Shown here piece after piece: positions 36,887 through 45,997 of a stretch of DNA of 64,000 nucleotides. The position numbers and the translations under genes were made by a program. The notes below the pieces were generated by a model, which had not been told where the DNA came from, did not search any database, and saw nothing but the letters and a program-made list of their open reading frames with translations. The stretch covers positions 1 through 64,000 of the forward strand of contig CAIKYB010000044.1 of the NCBI GenBank assembly GCA_903831575.1, written 5' to 3'. The stretch comes from an uncultured Bacteroidota bacterium. GTDB taxonomy: Bacteria > Bacteroidota > Bacteroidia > Chitinophagales > Chitinophagaceae. Position 1 is the first letter of the stretch, and the number at the start of each line of letters is the position of its first letter.

Positions 36887-37273
36887 ATGCTAAGTATGAG
36901 AGAGAACGAGATTTCGAAAATAGTATTTGAGTTGTGTTTGATGATTCATAAAAAGTATGGCCCAGGTTTATTTGAAAGTGTTTATGAGGAAATTATCTGT
37001 TTTGAGTTGCATAAACTAGATATTTCTTTTACTCGTCAGCAAGGAATACCGCTGATACATGAAGAGATAAAAATGGATGTAGGATTCAGAGCAGATGTGA
37101 TTATTGAAAATAAAGTTATACTTGAGTTGAAGTCAGTTGAAGTTTTGTCACCGCTTCATCATAAACAACTGTTGACTTATTTAAAACTGACTGATTTGAA
37201 ATTGGGTTTGCTAATTAATTTCAATGTGTCATTGTTGAAAGATGGCATTCATAGAATTGCAAATAAATTATAG
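36887..37273 (+). CDS. GxxExxY family protein (PD-(D/E)XK nuclease-like) inside the nuo operon
   Basis: This is a 128-aa protein with the family-naming motif GLFESVY near residues 26-32, and a nuclease-like core FRADVIIENKVILELKSVE (Asp followed by ELK), matching the PDDEXK_3/GxxExxY family. It ends LLINFNVSLLKDGIHRIANKL, also typical. These proteins occur as dispersed paralogues in many genomes, and their function is unknown. Repeats flank it on both sides and it splits nuoF from nuoG without breaking either, consistent with insertion as a small cassette. Confidence 0.85.
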   Translation: MLSMRENEISKIVFELCLMIHKKYGPGLFESVYEEIICFELHKLDISFTRQQGIPLIHEEIKMDVGFRADVIIENKVILELKSVEVLSPLHHKQLLTYLKLTDLKLGLLINFNVSLLKDGIHRIANKL

Positions 37274-37316
37274 CGCCATTGCTTCGTTGCGAGCTTTGCG
37301 TGAAAAATTGATAAGA
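37261..37316. repeat. 56-bp direct repeat, copy A (overlaps the GxxExxY stop)
   Basis: This begins inside the last codons of the GxxExxY gene (AATAAATTATAG) and reads on through TTGCGAGCTTTGCGTGAAAA. It is identical to copy B at 37365 except for two bases. Confidence 0.85.
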
Positions 37317-37326
37317 GTACATAAAA

Positions 37327-37361
37327 ATGTCGTGATTTTTAAAAGTTGACATTCACGACAT
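37327..37361. repeat. 9-bp inverted repeat between the two direct repeats
   Basis: ATGTCGTGA and TCACGACAT are perfect arms with a 17-base loop, lying between repeat copies A and B. Confidence 0.7.
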
Positions 37362-37364
37362 AAT

Positions 37365-37420
37365 AAATAAATTATAGCGTCATTGCTTCATTGCGAGCTT
37401 TGCGTGAAAAATTGATAAGA
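37365..37420. repeat. 56-bp direct repeat, copy B (nuoG leader)
   Basis: A second copy of the sequence at 37261 with 54 of 56 bases matching, ending 10 bases before the nuoG ATG. It carries a duplicate of the GxxExxY 3' end, including its stop. Confidence 0.85.
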
Positions 37421-37430
37421 AAACACAATA

Positions 37431-38537
37431 ATGGAAGTTGAAATAAACACAATTAAAGTAACCATCGACAACATCACTATTGATGTTGCACCTGGTACAA
37501 CTATCCTTAATGCCGCGAGGCAAATAGGAGGAGATGTAACGCCTCCGGCTATGTGCTATTACAGCAAGCTTGAAGGAAGTGGCGGCAAATGCCGTACTTG
37601 TTTGGTGGAAGTAGCTGCTGGTTCAACGGCTGATCCTCGTCCAATGCCAAAATTGGTTGCAAGTTGCCGCACAGGTGTGATGGATGGAATGGTTGTAAAA
37701 AATATTACCAGCGAAAAAGTGACTGATGCAAGAAATGGCGTGGTGGAATTTTTATTATTAAATCATCCATTGGATTGTCCTATTTGTGATCAGGCTGGCG
37801 AATGTCATTTGCAAGATTTAGGTTACGAACATGGTAAAGAAGGAACTCGTTACCAGTTTGCCCGCAGAACTTTTAAGAAAGAAGATATTGGACCTTATAT
37901 ACAGTTACACATGACAAGATGTATTCTTTGTTATCGTTGTACGTATGTAGCCGATCAAATTACAGATAAGCGTGTACACGGTATCATTGATAGAGGCGAC
38001 CACGCTGCCATATCAACATATATTTCAAAAGCCATCGACAATGATTTTAGTGGAAATATGATTGATGTTTGTCCGGTTGGTGCTTTAACAGATAAAACTT
38101 TCCGATTTAAAAATAGGGTTTGGTTTACAAAGCCGGTAGATGCCCATCGCAATTGTACCACTCCTGGTTGTTGTGGAAAAGCAACATTATGGTTAAGAGG
38201 CGAAGAAGTATTCAGGGTTACTGCAAGAAAAGATGAGTGGGGAGAAGTGCAGAGTTATGATGGTAAGCCAGGATGGATTTGCAATACTTGCAGATTTGAA
38301 ACTAAAAAAACGGAGTCGTGGACAATAGAAGGAGTAACGAAAATTAGCCGTCACTCTGTTATTGGATTAAATAAATATCAAACACTGGAAATGCCAAAAG
38401 AAACAGTGAAAGAAGTGATGAATGGCATTGAACCTAAATTGTTGATGGATATTCACAGCGTAAGTGGCGTCAATAATCCAAAGCTGCATTTAAGCGAAAT
38501 TGAAGGACCGGCAAAATCAAGTGATTTTAAAAATTAA
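37431..38537 (+). CDS. nuoG: NADH-quinone oxidoreductase subunit G (short form)
   Basis: The protein is 368 aa, much shorter than the roughly 700-900 aa of classic NuoG. It keeps the N-terminal 2Fe-2S ferredoxin (PAMCYYSKLEGSGGKCRTCLVEV), the His-bearing N5 motif (HPLDCPICDQAGECHLQDLGYEHG), the 4Fe-4S segment (RCILCYRCTYVAD with MIDVCPVGALTDK) and a zinc/4Fe-4S-like CTTPGCCGKATLW...CNTCRF region. The large non-catalytic molybdopterin-like domain is missing. Electron transfer from N3 towards N2 should still work. Short forms are known in Bacteroidota. Confidence 0.92.
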   Translation: MEVEINTIKVTIDNITIDVAPGTTILNAARQIGGDVTPPAMCYYSKLEGSGGKCRTCLVEVAAGSTADPRPMPKLVASCRTGVMDGMVVKNITSEKVTDARNGVVEFLLLNHPLDCPICDQAGECHLQDLGYEHGKEGTRYQFARRTFKKEDIGPYIQLHMTRCILCYRCTYVADQITDKRVHGIIDRGDHAAISTYISKAIDNDFSGNMIDVCPVGALTDKTFRFKNRVWFTKPVDAHRNCTTPGCCGKATLWLRGEEVFRVTARKDEWGEVQSYDGKPGWICNTCRFETKKTESWTIEGVTKISRHSVIGLNKYQTLEMPKETVKEVMNGIEPKLLMDIHSVSGVNNPKLHLSEIEGPAKSSDFKN

Positions 38538-38538
38538 A

Positions 38539-39582
38539 ATGATGTTACTAGCAATAGATTTAGGAATGGTTATTGAAAAATTGATTTTAATAGTAGTGGT
38601 GGTATCCGCTTCTTTGGTCATAGCGATGTATACTACTTTCGCAGAAAGAAAAGTTGCAGCCATTTTACAAGACAGAAGAGGCCCCAATCGTGCAGGCCCC
38701 TTTGGATTATTACAACCTTTGGCTGATGGATTGAAATTGTTTTTCAAAGAAGAAATTATTCCAGCTTTTTCTTCAAAAACATTATTTATTCTTGGCCCCG
38801 CATTAGCTATGATCACTGCGGTGATGACAAGTGCAGTGATTCCCTGGGGAGATCATGTAGAATTGTTTGGCAGAAATATTAATCTTCAAATTGCAGATAT
38901 TAATATTGGAATTTTATATGTATTTGGTGTGGTGAGTTTGGGTGTTTATGGTATTATGATTGGAGCCTGGGCAAGTAATAATAAATTCTCGCTTCTTGGA
39001 GGCTTGAGAGCGGCCTCACAGATTATCAGTTATGAACTGGCAATGGGAATATCTTTGATTGCATTACTGATGGTAACGGGGACGCTTAGTCTAAAAGAAA
39101 TGGTGGTGCAGCAACAAGCGGGACATTGGAATGTAATTTATCAGCCACTGGGCTTTTTAATATTTCTTATTTGTGCATTTGCAGAATGTAACAGAACCCC
39201 ATTTGATTTGCCTGAAGCTGAAAATGAATTGATTGGAGGATATCATACAGAGTATTCGTCCATGAAATTAGGGTTCTATCTTTTTTCTGAATACATCAAT
39301 ATGTTTATCAGCAGTGTAATTATGGCTACCTTATTTTTCGGTGGTTATGATATGCCCTTTGTAAATGAAGTAAACCTTTCTCCTAATATTGCCGCATTGG
39401 TTGGTATTGCTGCATTAATGGCTAAAGTGATTTGTTTTATATTTTTATTTATGTGGGTACGCTGGACAATACCAAGATTCAGATATGACCAGCTGATGCA
39501 TTTGGGTTGGAGAATTTTAATTCCGCTGGCATTGTTTAATATGCTGGCAACTGGAGGAGTGATTTTATATTTTAGTAAGTAA
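38539..39582 (+). CDS. nuoH: NADH-quinone oxidoreductase subunit H
   Basis: The protein is 347 aa from MMLLAIDLG, 1 base after the nuoG stop. This membrane subunit (about eight helices) forms the quinone chamber and first proton path. It shows AERKVAAILQDRRGPNRAGPFGLLQPLADGLKLFFKEE and FAECNRTPFDLPEAENELIGGYHTEYSSMKLGFYLFSEY. The MWVRWTIPRFRYDQLMHLGWR signature is near the C-terminus. Confidence 0.96.
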   Translation: MMLLAIDLGMVIEKLILIVVVVSASLVIAMYTTFAERKVAAILQDRRGPNRAGPFGLLQPLADGLKLFFKEEIIPAFSSKTLFILGPALAMITAVMTSAVIPWGDHVELFGRNINLQIADINIGILYVFGVVSLGVYGIMIGAWASNNKFSLLGGLRAASQIISYELAMGISLIALLMVTGTLSLKEMVVQQQAGHWNVIYQPLGFLIFLICAFAECNRTPFDLPEAENELIGGYHTEYSSMKLGFYLFSEYINMFISSVIMATLFFGGYDMPFVNEVNLSPNIAALVGIAALMAKVICFIFLFMWVRWTIPRFRYDQLMHLGWRILIPLALFNMLATGGVILYFSK

Positions 39583-39654
39583 AAAGTAATTTTTTCTAGA
39601 AGTCATTTTTGATTTAAAATTTTGACTTTTGAATTTTTAATTTGATAAATAAAA

Positions 39655-40209
39655 ATGCAAGCATTAACAAATAAGGCAAAACAAGTTAGCAGAAAGCCCA
39701 TGAGTTTCATGGAACGTATGTACTTGCCCGCTATTTTTAAAGGCATGATGATTACATTCAGTCATATTTTTAAAAAGAAGCCTACAATAAATTATCCCGA
39801 GAAGAAGCGACCATTTAGTCCTGTATTTCGTGGGTTACAGATATTGAACAGAGATGAAGAGGGTAGAGAGAATTGTACAGCTTGTGGATTGTGCGCCGTT
39901 GCTTGTCCTGCAGAAGCCATTACTATGGAAGCAGCAGAAAGACAAGTAGGGGAAGAACATTTATATAAAGAAGAAAAATATGCAGCTAAGTATGAAATTA
40001 ATATGCTTCGTTGTATTTTTTGTGGATTGTGTGAAGATGCTTGTCCTAAAGATGCCATTTATTTAAGTGAAACATTTACGCCTGCAGATTACCAGCGCAA
40101 ACAATTTATTTATGATAAAAATGATTTGCTCATTCCGCATCCAAAAGAAAATCCAGATGCTTATAGTAAGGCATTAGGTAATAGACCAAAAAGAGAATCA
40201 GTTAATTAA
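39655..40209 (+). CDS. nuoI: NADH-quinone oxidoreductase subunit I
   Basis: This is a 184-aa ferredoxin-type subunit with clusters N6a and N6b. The two 4Fe-4S motifs are CTACGLCAVACPAEAI and CIFCGLCEDACPKDAI. The N-terminal amphipathic region (MTFSHIFKKKPTINYPEKKRPFSPVFRG) binds it to the membrane arm. Its upstream spacer carries the TTTTGACTTTTGAATT module shared with the nuoE spacer. Confidence 0.96.
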   Translation: MQALTNKAKQVSRKPMSFMERMYLPAIFKGMMITFSHIFKKKPTINYPEKKRPFSPVFRGLQILNRDEEGRENCTACGLCAVACPAEAITMEAAERQVGEEHLYKEEKYAAKYEINMLRCIFCGLCEDACPKDAIYLSETFTPADYQRKQFIYDKNDLLIPHPKENPDAYSKALGNRPKRESVN

Positions 40210-40217
40210 TTTATAAG

Positions 40218-40715
40218 ATGAATATTACTACACTTGTTTTTATTTTATTGTCGGTATTAGCCGTAGGAAGCGCTATCATGATGATTACGAGCAAAAGTCC
40301 TGTAAACAGTGTATTGTGGCTGATTGTTGTATTCTTTACTATATCTGGACATTATATTTTATTGAATGCTCAATTTTTGGCGATAGTAAATATCATAGTT
40401 TACGCAGGTGCAATCATGGTGTTGTTTTTGTTTGTGGTGATGTTGATGAATTTAAATAAAGAAACAGAACCTGTAAAAAATTATCGTTTACAATTAATAG
40501 GCATTGTTGCAGGAGGAGCACTTTTGTTACTTATTATTTCAGCAATAATGAAAATTGATGCTCAACAGTTAGTGCAGATGAAAGTCGGTGATGAAGGATT
40601 GATTAAATCTTTAGGTATGAATCTGTTCAAGAATTATGTATTGCCTTTTGAAATCAGCAGTGTGCTATTTTTAAGTGCAATAATTGGCGCAGTGGTCATT
40701 GGAAAAAAAGACTAA
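40218..40715 (+). CDS. nuoJ: NADH-quinone oxidoreductase subunit J
   Basis: This is a 165-aa membrane subunit with five predicted helices. The helix-3 pi-bulge region reads NIIVYAGAIMVLFLFVVMLMNL, diagnostic for NuoJ, and SPVNSVLWLIVVFFTISGHYILLNA precedes it. It takes part in coupling quinone reduction to proton pumping. It lies 8 bases after nuoI. Confidence 0.95.
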   Translation: MNITTLVFILLSVLAVGSAIMMITSKSPVNSVLWLIVVFFTISGHYILLNAQFLAIVNIIVYAGAIMVLFLFVVMLMNLNKETEPVKNYRLQLIGIVAGGALLLLIISAIMKIDAQQLVQMKVGDEGLIKSLGMNLFKNYVLPFEISSVLFLSAIIGAVVIGKKD

Positions 40716-40737
40716 TTAAAAAATTGAAAAAATAAAC

Positions 40738-41070
40738 ATGGATATAAAAGCATACATAGCGCTATCGCTTACCTTATTTACAATCGGGATCATTGGCGTT
40801 TTGGTACGCAGAAATGCCATCATTATTTTTATGTGCGTAGAGTTAATGCTTAATGCAGTGAACTTGTTATTAGTGGGATTTTCAAAAATGCATGCACTGA
40901 GTCCTATAGCAAAAGCTTCTTTAACCTATGCAAGTGACGCGCAAATTTTTGTGTTCTTTATTATGGTTGTTGCAGCTGCTGAAGTGAGTGTAGGCTTGGC
41001 TATTATTGTAATGATGTATAGAAATGTACATACGGTTGATGTAAACTTTTTGAATAGATTAAAAAATTAA
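40738..41070 (+). CDS. nuoK: NADH-quinone oxidoreductase subunit K
   Basis: This is a 110-aa, three-helix membrane subunit. It contains the conserved buried glutamates in [17 protein letters not shown] and in [20 protein letters not shown]. Its length is normal. It lies between nuoJ and nuoL. Confidence 0.95.
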   Translation: MDIKAYIALSLTLFTIGIIGVLVRRNAIIIFMCVELMLNAVNLLLVGFSKMHALSPIAKASLTYASDAQIFVFFIMVVAAAEVSVGLAIIVMMYRNVHTVDVNFLNRLKN

Positions 41071-41115
41071 AATAAAAATCAGCGTAAATAAAGTTGCGCA
41101 ATTTTTCAATTCGTT

Positions 41116-42999
41116 ATGAATAATATTTTAAAATTAGTTTGGTTGATTCCTGTCTTGCCATTGGTAGGGTTTCTTATTAATGGTCTGGGACGTAAGTTGT
41201 TGTCTAAATCAGCATCAGGGTTTGTAGGAAGTGCAGTTATTTTATTGTCATTTGTATTAAGTTTACTTGTTTTTCTGCAAGTAAAGAATGGCAATACCGC
41301 TACCATCCATCTTTTTAATTTTATCCATCTCGATTCCTTAAACATTGCATTTGATTTTAAAATAGACCAGTTGTCAACGTTGTTTTTATTGATTATTACA
41401 GGCGTTGGTTTTCTAATTCATGTTTATTCCACTGCGTATATGCATGATGAAGACGGCAAGGATTTTGCTAAGTATTTTGCTTATCTCAATTTGTTTGTGT
41501 TTTCCATGTTGTTGTTGGTAATGGGAGGTAATTATGTAATTATGTTTATTGGTTGGGAAGGTGTTGGGCTTTGTTCTTATTTATTGATTGGCTATTGGTT
41601 TAGAAATACTGATTATACAGATGCTGCAAAGAAAGCATTTGTGATGAATAGAATTGGAGATCTGGGATTTTTATTGGCTTTATTCTGGCTGATCTCTAAG
41701 ATTGGTACCGTTCAATATGACGAAGTATTTACCATAGCTAATTTGGCTAAACTTTCTCCAACGGATCTTACAGGAATTACCTTATTGATGTTTGTTGGTG
41801 CTACTGGAAAGAGTGCACAAATTCCATTGTTTACCTGGCTGCCTGATGCGATGGCGGGTCCAACTCCGGTGAGTGCGTTGATACATGCTGCTACAATGGT
41901 TACTGCTGGTATTTACATGATTGCAAGAAGTAACGCATTGTTCTCCTTAGCACCTCAAACGCAAACAATCATTACAATTGTAGGCTTGGCTACTGCTTTA
42001 TTGGCTGCTTCGATTGCCATTAAGCAAAATGATATCAAAAAAGTGCTGGCATACTCTACCGTTAGTCAGCTTGGATTTATGTTTTTGGCTTTGGGAACGG
42101 GTAATTATGTTGCAGCAGTTTTTCACGTTTTGACGCATGCCTTTTTTAAAGCCTTAATGTTCTTGGGAAGTGGTAGCGTTATCCATGCAATGGGTGGCGA
42201 ACAAGATATTCGTAAAATGGGAGGATTGCACAAACACATGAAAATCACCAGCATTACTTTCTTGATTGGATGTTTGGCCATTGCAGGTATTCCAGGGCTA
42301 TCTGGATTTTTCTCTAAAGACGAAATACTGGCAGGAGCTTTTGGACATAGTGTATTGCTTTATTCCATTGCCTTGTTTACTGCACTTTTGACCGCTTTTT
42401 ATATGTTCAGGTTGTACTTTATCACTTTTAGAGGGGAGTTTCGTGGGACACTTGATCAGAAGCACCACTTACATGAAAGTCCAAAAGCGATGACATTCCC
42501 TTTAATCATTTTAGCGATATTAAGCGTTATTGGTGGTTATATCGGTGTACCTGAGGCTTTAGGAGGATATCATGAACTAGCTGCATATCTTTCTCCGGTC
42601 GTAAAATCCGCAGAACATCATCTTACTCACGGCACAGAATACATGCTGATGGGTTTGTCTACAATATTAGTGCTCGCGACAATTTTATTTGCATGGATTA
42701 AATTTAAAAATTATAAAATTGAAGGAGAAGAAAAGGGTCTGGGTAAATTTTTGCAAAACAAATGGTATGTCGATGAATTGTACCAGACTTTGGTGGTGAA
42801 CCCATTTAAATCAGTATCAGCATTTTTTAATCATACTATAGAATCAAAAGTTATTGATGGCTCAGTAAATGGCATTGGAAAATTGGTCAACTATAGCAGC
42901 AGACAACTACGTTGGTTGCAAAGTGGACAAGTCGGAGCTTATGTATTACTGATGGTTATTGGGATGCTTTTATTATTTTTCATTCAATTGTTTTTATAA
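41116..42999 (+). CDS. nuoL: NADH-quinone oxidoreductase subunit L
   Basis: This is a 627-aa antiporter-like proton-pumping subunit with many helices and the long C-terminal lateral helix region. Motifs are FIGWEGVGLCSYLLIGYWF, GATGKSAQIPLFTWLPDAMAGPTPVSALIHAATMVTAG, the KKVLAYSTVSQLGFMFLALG segment and HAFFKALMFLGSGSVIHAMGGEQDIRKMGGL. All key charged residues of the family appear present. Confidence 0.97.
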   Translation: MNNILKLVWLIPVLPLVGFLINGLGRKLLSKSASGFVGSAVILLSFVLSLLVFLQVKNGNTATIHLFNFIHLDSLNIAFDFKIDQLSTLFLLIITGVGFLIHVYSTAYMHDEDGKDFAKYFAYLNLFVFSMLLLVMGGNYVIMFIGWEGVGLCSYLLIGYWFRNTDYTDAAKKAFVMNRIGDLGFLLALFWLISKIGTVQYDEVFTIANLAKLSPTDLTGITLLMFVGATGKSAQIPLFTWLPDAMAGPTPVSALIHAATMVTAGIYMIARSNALFSLAPQTQTIITIVGLATALLAASIAIKQNDIKKVLAYSTVSQLGFMFLALGTGNYVAAVFHVLTHAFFKALMFLGSGSVIHAMGGEQDIRKMGGLHKHMKITSITFLIGCLAIAGIPGLSGFFSKDEILAGAFGHSVLLYSIALFTALLTAFYMFRLYFITFRGEFRGTLDQKHHLHESPKAMTFPLIILAILSVIGGYIGVPEALGGYHELAAYLSPVVKSAEHHLTHGTEYMLMGLSTILVLATILFAWIKFKNYKIEGEEKGLGKFLQNKWYVDELYQTLVVNPFKSVSAFFNHTIESKVIDGSVNGIGKLVNYSSRQLRWLQSGQVGAYVLLMVIGMLLLFFIQLFL

Positions 43000-43012
43000 A
43001 AAATAGAAAATT

Positions 43013-44506
43013 TTGGGTAATTATTTTACATTTCCGGACTTGTTGATTTGGTTGCCTTTATTGGCTGCCGTTTTTTGCTTTATTGCGAAAACAGAGAAAA
43101 ATGCGAAGACAACCGCAATGTTGTTTTCACTTGTAATACTTGCTGTGTCGGTATCCACTTTGTTTTTTGCAAATGATACGAAGTACATCAATTACAATTA
43201 TGTAAATTATGTGTGGCTTAAATATTTAGGTGCGAATTATTTCATTGGGTTGGATGGTCTAGGAAGACTATTAACATTACTCTCTGCTTTAGGGTTCCCC
43301 TTAATTTTTCTTGCCACTTCAAAAAGTAATTTTAAAAATCCTGCAAAATTTTATGGGTTAATGATGTTGACACAAGCCGGTTTAATGGGTGTTTTCATGG
43401 CCTTTGATGCATTGACATTTTATTTCTTTTGGGAATTGGCATTAATACCAGTTTATTTCTTGTCGAGCCAATGGGGCGGAGAAAAAAGAATACAAGCAAC
43501 TTTCAAATTTTTCGTTTACACCTTTGCCGGATCTTTATTAATGTTAATTGGAATTATTTATGTGTATTTACATACAGATGCAAGGGTCTTCGGAGATGGA
43601 ACTATTTCTGCTCATTCTTTTTCTTTAAGTTCATTTTATTCGGCTTCACTTTCTCCTGATGAACAAAATGGGTTGTTTGTATTGTTCTTTTTGGCATTTG
43701 CCATTAAGATGCCAATATTCCCCTTCCACACCTGGCAGCCTGAGGCATATGATCAATCTCCCACGGCAGTAACAATGGTACTAAGTGGAATTATGGTTAA
43801 AATGGGATTGTTTGGTGTCATTCGATGGTTAATTCCAATCTTTCCCGCAGTTTCTCCTGAGCTGAAAAACGGTGTAATTTTCTTATCAGTTATTAGTATT
43901 GTCTATGCTAGTTGTGTCGCCATGATGCAGGATAATATAAAACGTTTGGTTGCCTATTCTTCCATTGCGCATATTGGTCTGATGTGTGCAGCTATTTTTG
44001 CAATGGATCAGATTAGTATCCAAGGTGTAATGCTGCAAATGTTTAATCATGGCATCAATATTATTGGAATGTGGATTGTAGTTGATATTATAGAAAGAAA
44101 AACCGGAGCCAAAAAGATTTCTCAACTTAGTGGACTTGCAGCTTCAGCGCCGGTGCTGACCATATTGTTTTTAATCATTGCTTTTGCAAACATTGCACTT
44201 CCTTTGACGAATGCTTTTACGGGCGAGTTTTTAATGTTTAGTGGATTATACAATTACAACAAGTGGATGGCTGCAATTGCCGGAATCGGCATTATTATTT
44301 CTGCTGTGTACACACTAAATATGGTACAGAAGGTTTTTTATGGCAGTGTTAATGCAGTTACAAAAGAAGTAAATGATGTTTCCCTGAATGAAAAAATGGC
44401 TTTGATTATTATTGTCTGTCTGATATTTTTTATAGGAATATATCCGCAGCCATTAATTGATCTAACAAAAGATGCAGTGAACAATTTGCTTTTAAGAATT
44501 AAATAG
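43013..44506 (+). CDS. nuoM: NADH-quinone oxidoreductase subunit M
   Basis: This is a 497-aa antiporter-like subunit. It shows FYFFWELALIPVYFLSSQWGGEKRIQATFKFFVYTFAGSLLML, FAIKMPIFPFHTWQPEAYDQSPTAVTMVLSGIMVKMGLFGVIRW and KRLVAYSSIAHIGLM. The start is a TTG at 43013: an in-frame TAG lies three codons upstream, and the first transmembrane helix begins right after, so no usable ATG exists. It lies 13 bases after nuoL. Confidence 0.94.
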   Translation: MGNYFTFPDLLIWLPLLAAVFCFIAKTEKNAKTTAMLFSLVILAVSVSTLFFANDTKYINYNYVNYVWLKYLGANYFIGLDGLGRLLTLLSALGFPLIFLATSKSNFKNPAKFYGLMMLTQAGLMGVFMAFDALTFYFFWELALIPVYFLSSQWGGEKRIQATFKFFVYTFAGSLLMLIGIIYVYLHTDARVFGDGTISAHSFSLSSFYSASLSPDEQNGLFVLFFLAFAIKMPIFPFHTWQPEAYDQSPTAVTMVLSGIMVKMGLFGVIRWLIPIFPAVSPELKNGVIFLSVISIVYASCVAMMQDNIKRLVAYSSIAHIGLMCAAIFAMDQISIQGVMLQMFNHGINIIGMWIVVDIIERKTGAKKISQLSGLAASAPVLTILFLIIAFANIALPLTNAFTGEFLMFSGLYNYNKWMAAIAGIGIIISAVYTLNMVQKVFYGSVNAVTKEVNDVSLNEKMALIIIVCLIFFIGIYPQPLIDLTKDAVNNLLLRIK

Positions 44507-44533
44507 TTTTTATTAAATAGCTAGAATTAAATT

Positions 44534-45925
44534 ATGAATGCAATAATATTATCAGCAGTTTGGGGAGTGGTTATGATGTTCTGTGGCGTTTTTATTAAAA
44601 GCAAATCATTGCCTAAATATATTGCTGTCGCAGGGTTGAGCATCATTATTATTGTCAATATCATTGAATTGATCAGTGGGAATTCGTGCTTCCATTTCCA
44701 GACTAACGATATGATTCGTACCAATTCTTTTAATCTTTTATTTATTACTATTGCATTAGGATGTACCTTGATTTATTTTTTATTGAGTGGATCAGAGATT
44801 GAAAAGGTCGGCCCGCATGTCGGCGAATATTTTGCTTTAATCTTTTTTGTGCTTTGTGGTGTTGCTATTGCTGCAACATTCAATACTTTACTCATGCTAT
44901 TCATTGGTATCGAAATTATTTCCATCCCATTGTATATACTAACGGGTAGTGACAAACGAAATTTAAAAAGTAATGAAGCCGCTTTAAAATACTTTTTAAT
45001 GGGAGCTTTTTCCACTGGCATTTTGCTTATGGGTATTGCTTTTATATATGGAGGAAATCCCAATGCCTCTTTTTATATTGATAAAATCCAGATAGGCATG
45101 GGAGAGATGCCTGTTATGATTGCAGTTGGCCTTTTGTTTATTTTAGTTGCTATGTCTTTCAAAGTATCGGCAGCGCCTTTTCATTTTTGGACGCCGGATG
45201 TTTATGACGGAGCACCAACAGTGTTTACTTCTTTTATGAGTACTATTGTAAAAGTAGCCGGATTTTTCGCATTCATACGTTTGTTTGAATATTCATTCGG
45301 AGTTATTCAAGATCAATGGCAACGATTGATTGTGGTTATTACTATCGCAACTTTGCTCATAGGAAACATTACTGCCGTTTTTCAGCAAAGTGTAAAAAGA
45401 ATGATGGCTTATTCCAGTATTGCTCAGGCGGGCTTCATGTTATTAGCATTGTTTGCTTTGAATGACAAAGCTAAAGAGGGGATCTTATTATATTCAGCTG
45501 CATATAGTTTGGCTACAATTGGCTTCTTTGGTATTCTTACAAAAATGGAAGACTATACCATTGACGGATTTAATGGTTTGGCAAAAGAGCAGCCCTTGCT
45601 GGGTTTTGCTGCTACAATTTTTTTATTATCCCTTACAGGTATTCCGCTTACGGCAGGTTTTCAAAGTAAGTTTTTTATGTTGATGGCTGCTGTTCAAAAT
45701 GGGCATCAATTCTGGCTTGTCATTGCTGCTGTATTATTTGCTGCAATAAGTGCGTATTATTATTTCAGAGTCATTCAGGCTATATATTTTAAAGAAGCAA
45801 CGCAACCCGTTACTCAAGCCAATTCGGTAACTACACCATTTAAAATCATGTTAGTTGTCATTGTTGCCCTGATTCTTATTATCGGAATTTACCCTGAGAT
45901 TATTATTGGATGGATGTATCGTTAA
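44534..45925 (+). CDS. nuoN: NADH-quinone oxidoreductase subunit N
   Basis: This is a 463-aa antiporter-like subunit and the last gene of the complex I operon. It shows FIGIEIISIPLYILTGSDKRNLKSNEAALKYFLMGAFSTGILLMGIAFIYG, AMSFKVSAAPFHFWTPDVYDGAPTVFTSFMSTIVKVAGFFAFIR and KRMMAYSSIAQAGFMLLAL. Together with L and M it completes the membrane arm. No clear terminator follows before the ABC permease promoter. Confidence 0.96.
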   Translation: MNAIILSAVWGVVMMFCGVFIKSKSLPKYIAVAGLSIIIIVNIIELISGNSCFHFQTNDMIRTNSFNLLFITIALGCTLIYFLLSGSEIEKVGPHVGEYFALIFFVLCGVAIAATFNTLLMLFIGIEIISIPLYILTGSDKRNLKSNEAALKYFLMGAFSTGILLMGIAFIYGGNPNASFYIDKIQIGMGEMPVMIAVGLLFILVAMSFKVSAAPFHFWTPDVYDGAPTVFTSFMSTIVKVAGFFAFIRLFEYSFGVIQDQWQRLIVVITIATLLIGNITAVFQQSVKRMMAYSSIAQAGFMLLALFALNDKAKEGILLYSAAYSLATIGFFGILTKMEDYTIDGFNGLAKEQPLLGFAATIFLLSLTGIPLTAGFQSKFFMLMAAVQNGHQFWLVIAAVLFAAISAYYYFRVIQAIYFKEATQPVTQANSVTTPFKIMLVVIVALILIIGIYPEIIIGWMYR

Positions 45926-45947
45926 TACCAGCTGATTCTTCACACTA

Positions 45948-45981
45948 TTGACATAAAAGCAATTTTCCTGAGCTATATTTG
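45948..45981 (+). promoter_or_regulatory. Likely promoter of the ABC permease gene
   Basis: TTG (45948-45950), a 23-base gap and TATATTTG (45974-45981), an exact TAnnTTTG match, lie 16 bases before the ATG at 45998. Confidence 0.5.
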
Positions 45982-45997
45982 AGCTAATTATTGAGCT

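Noticed and set aside
37431-38537. Frameshift splitting nuoG
   Set aside because: The next gene starts 1 base later and no remnant of the large domain is present. Short NuoG forms are known in the phylum.
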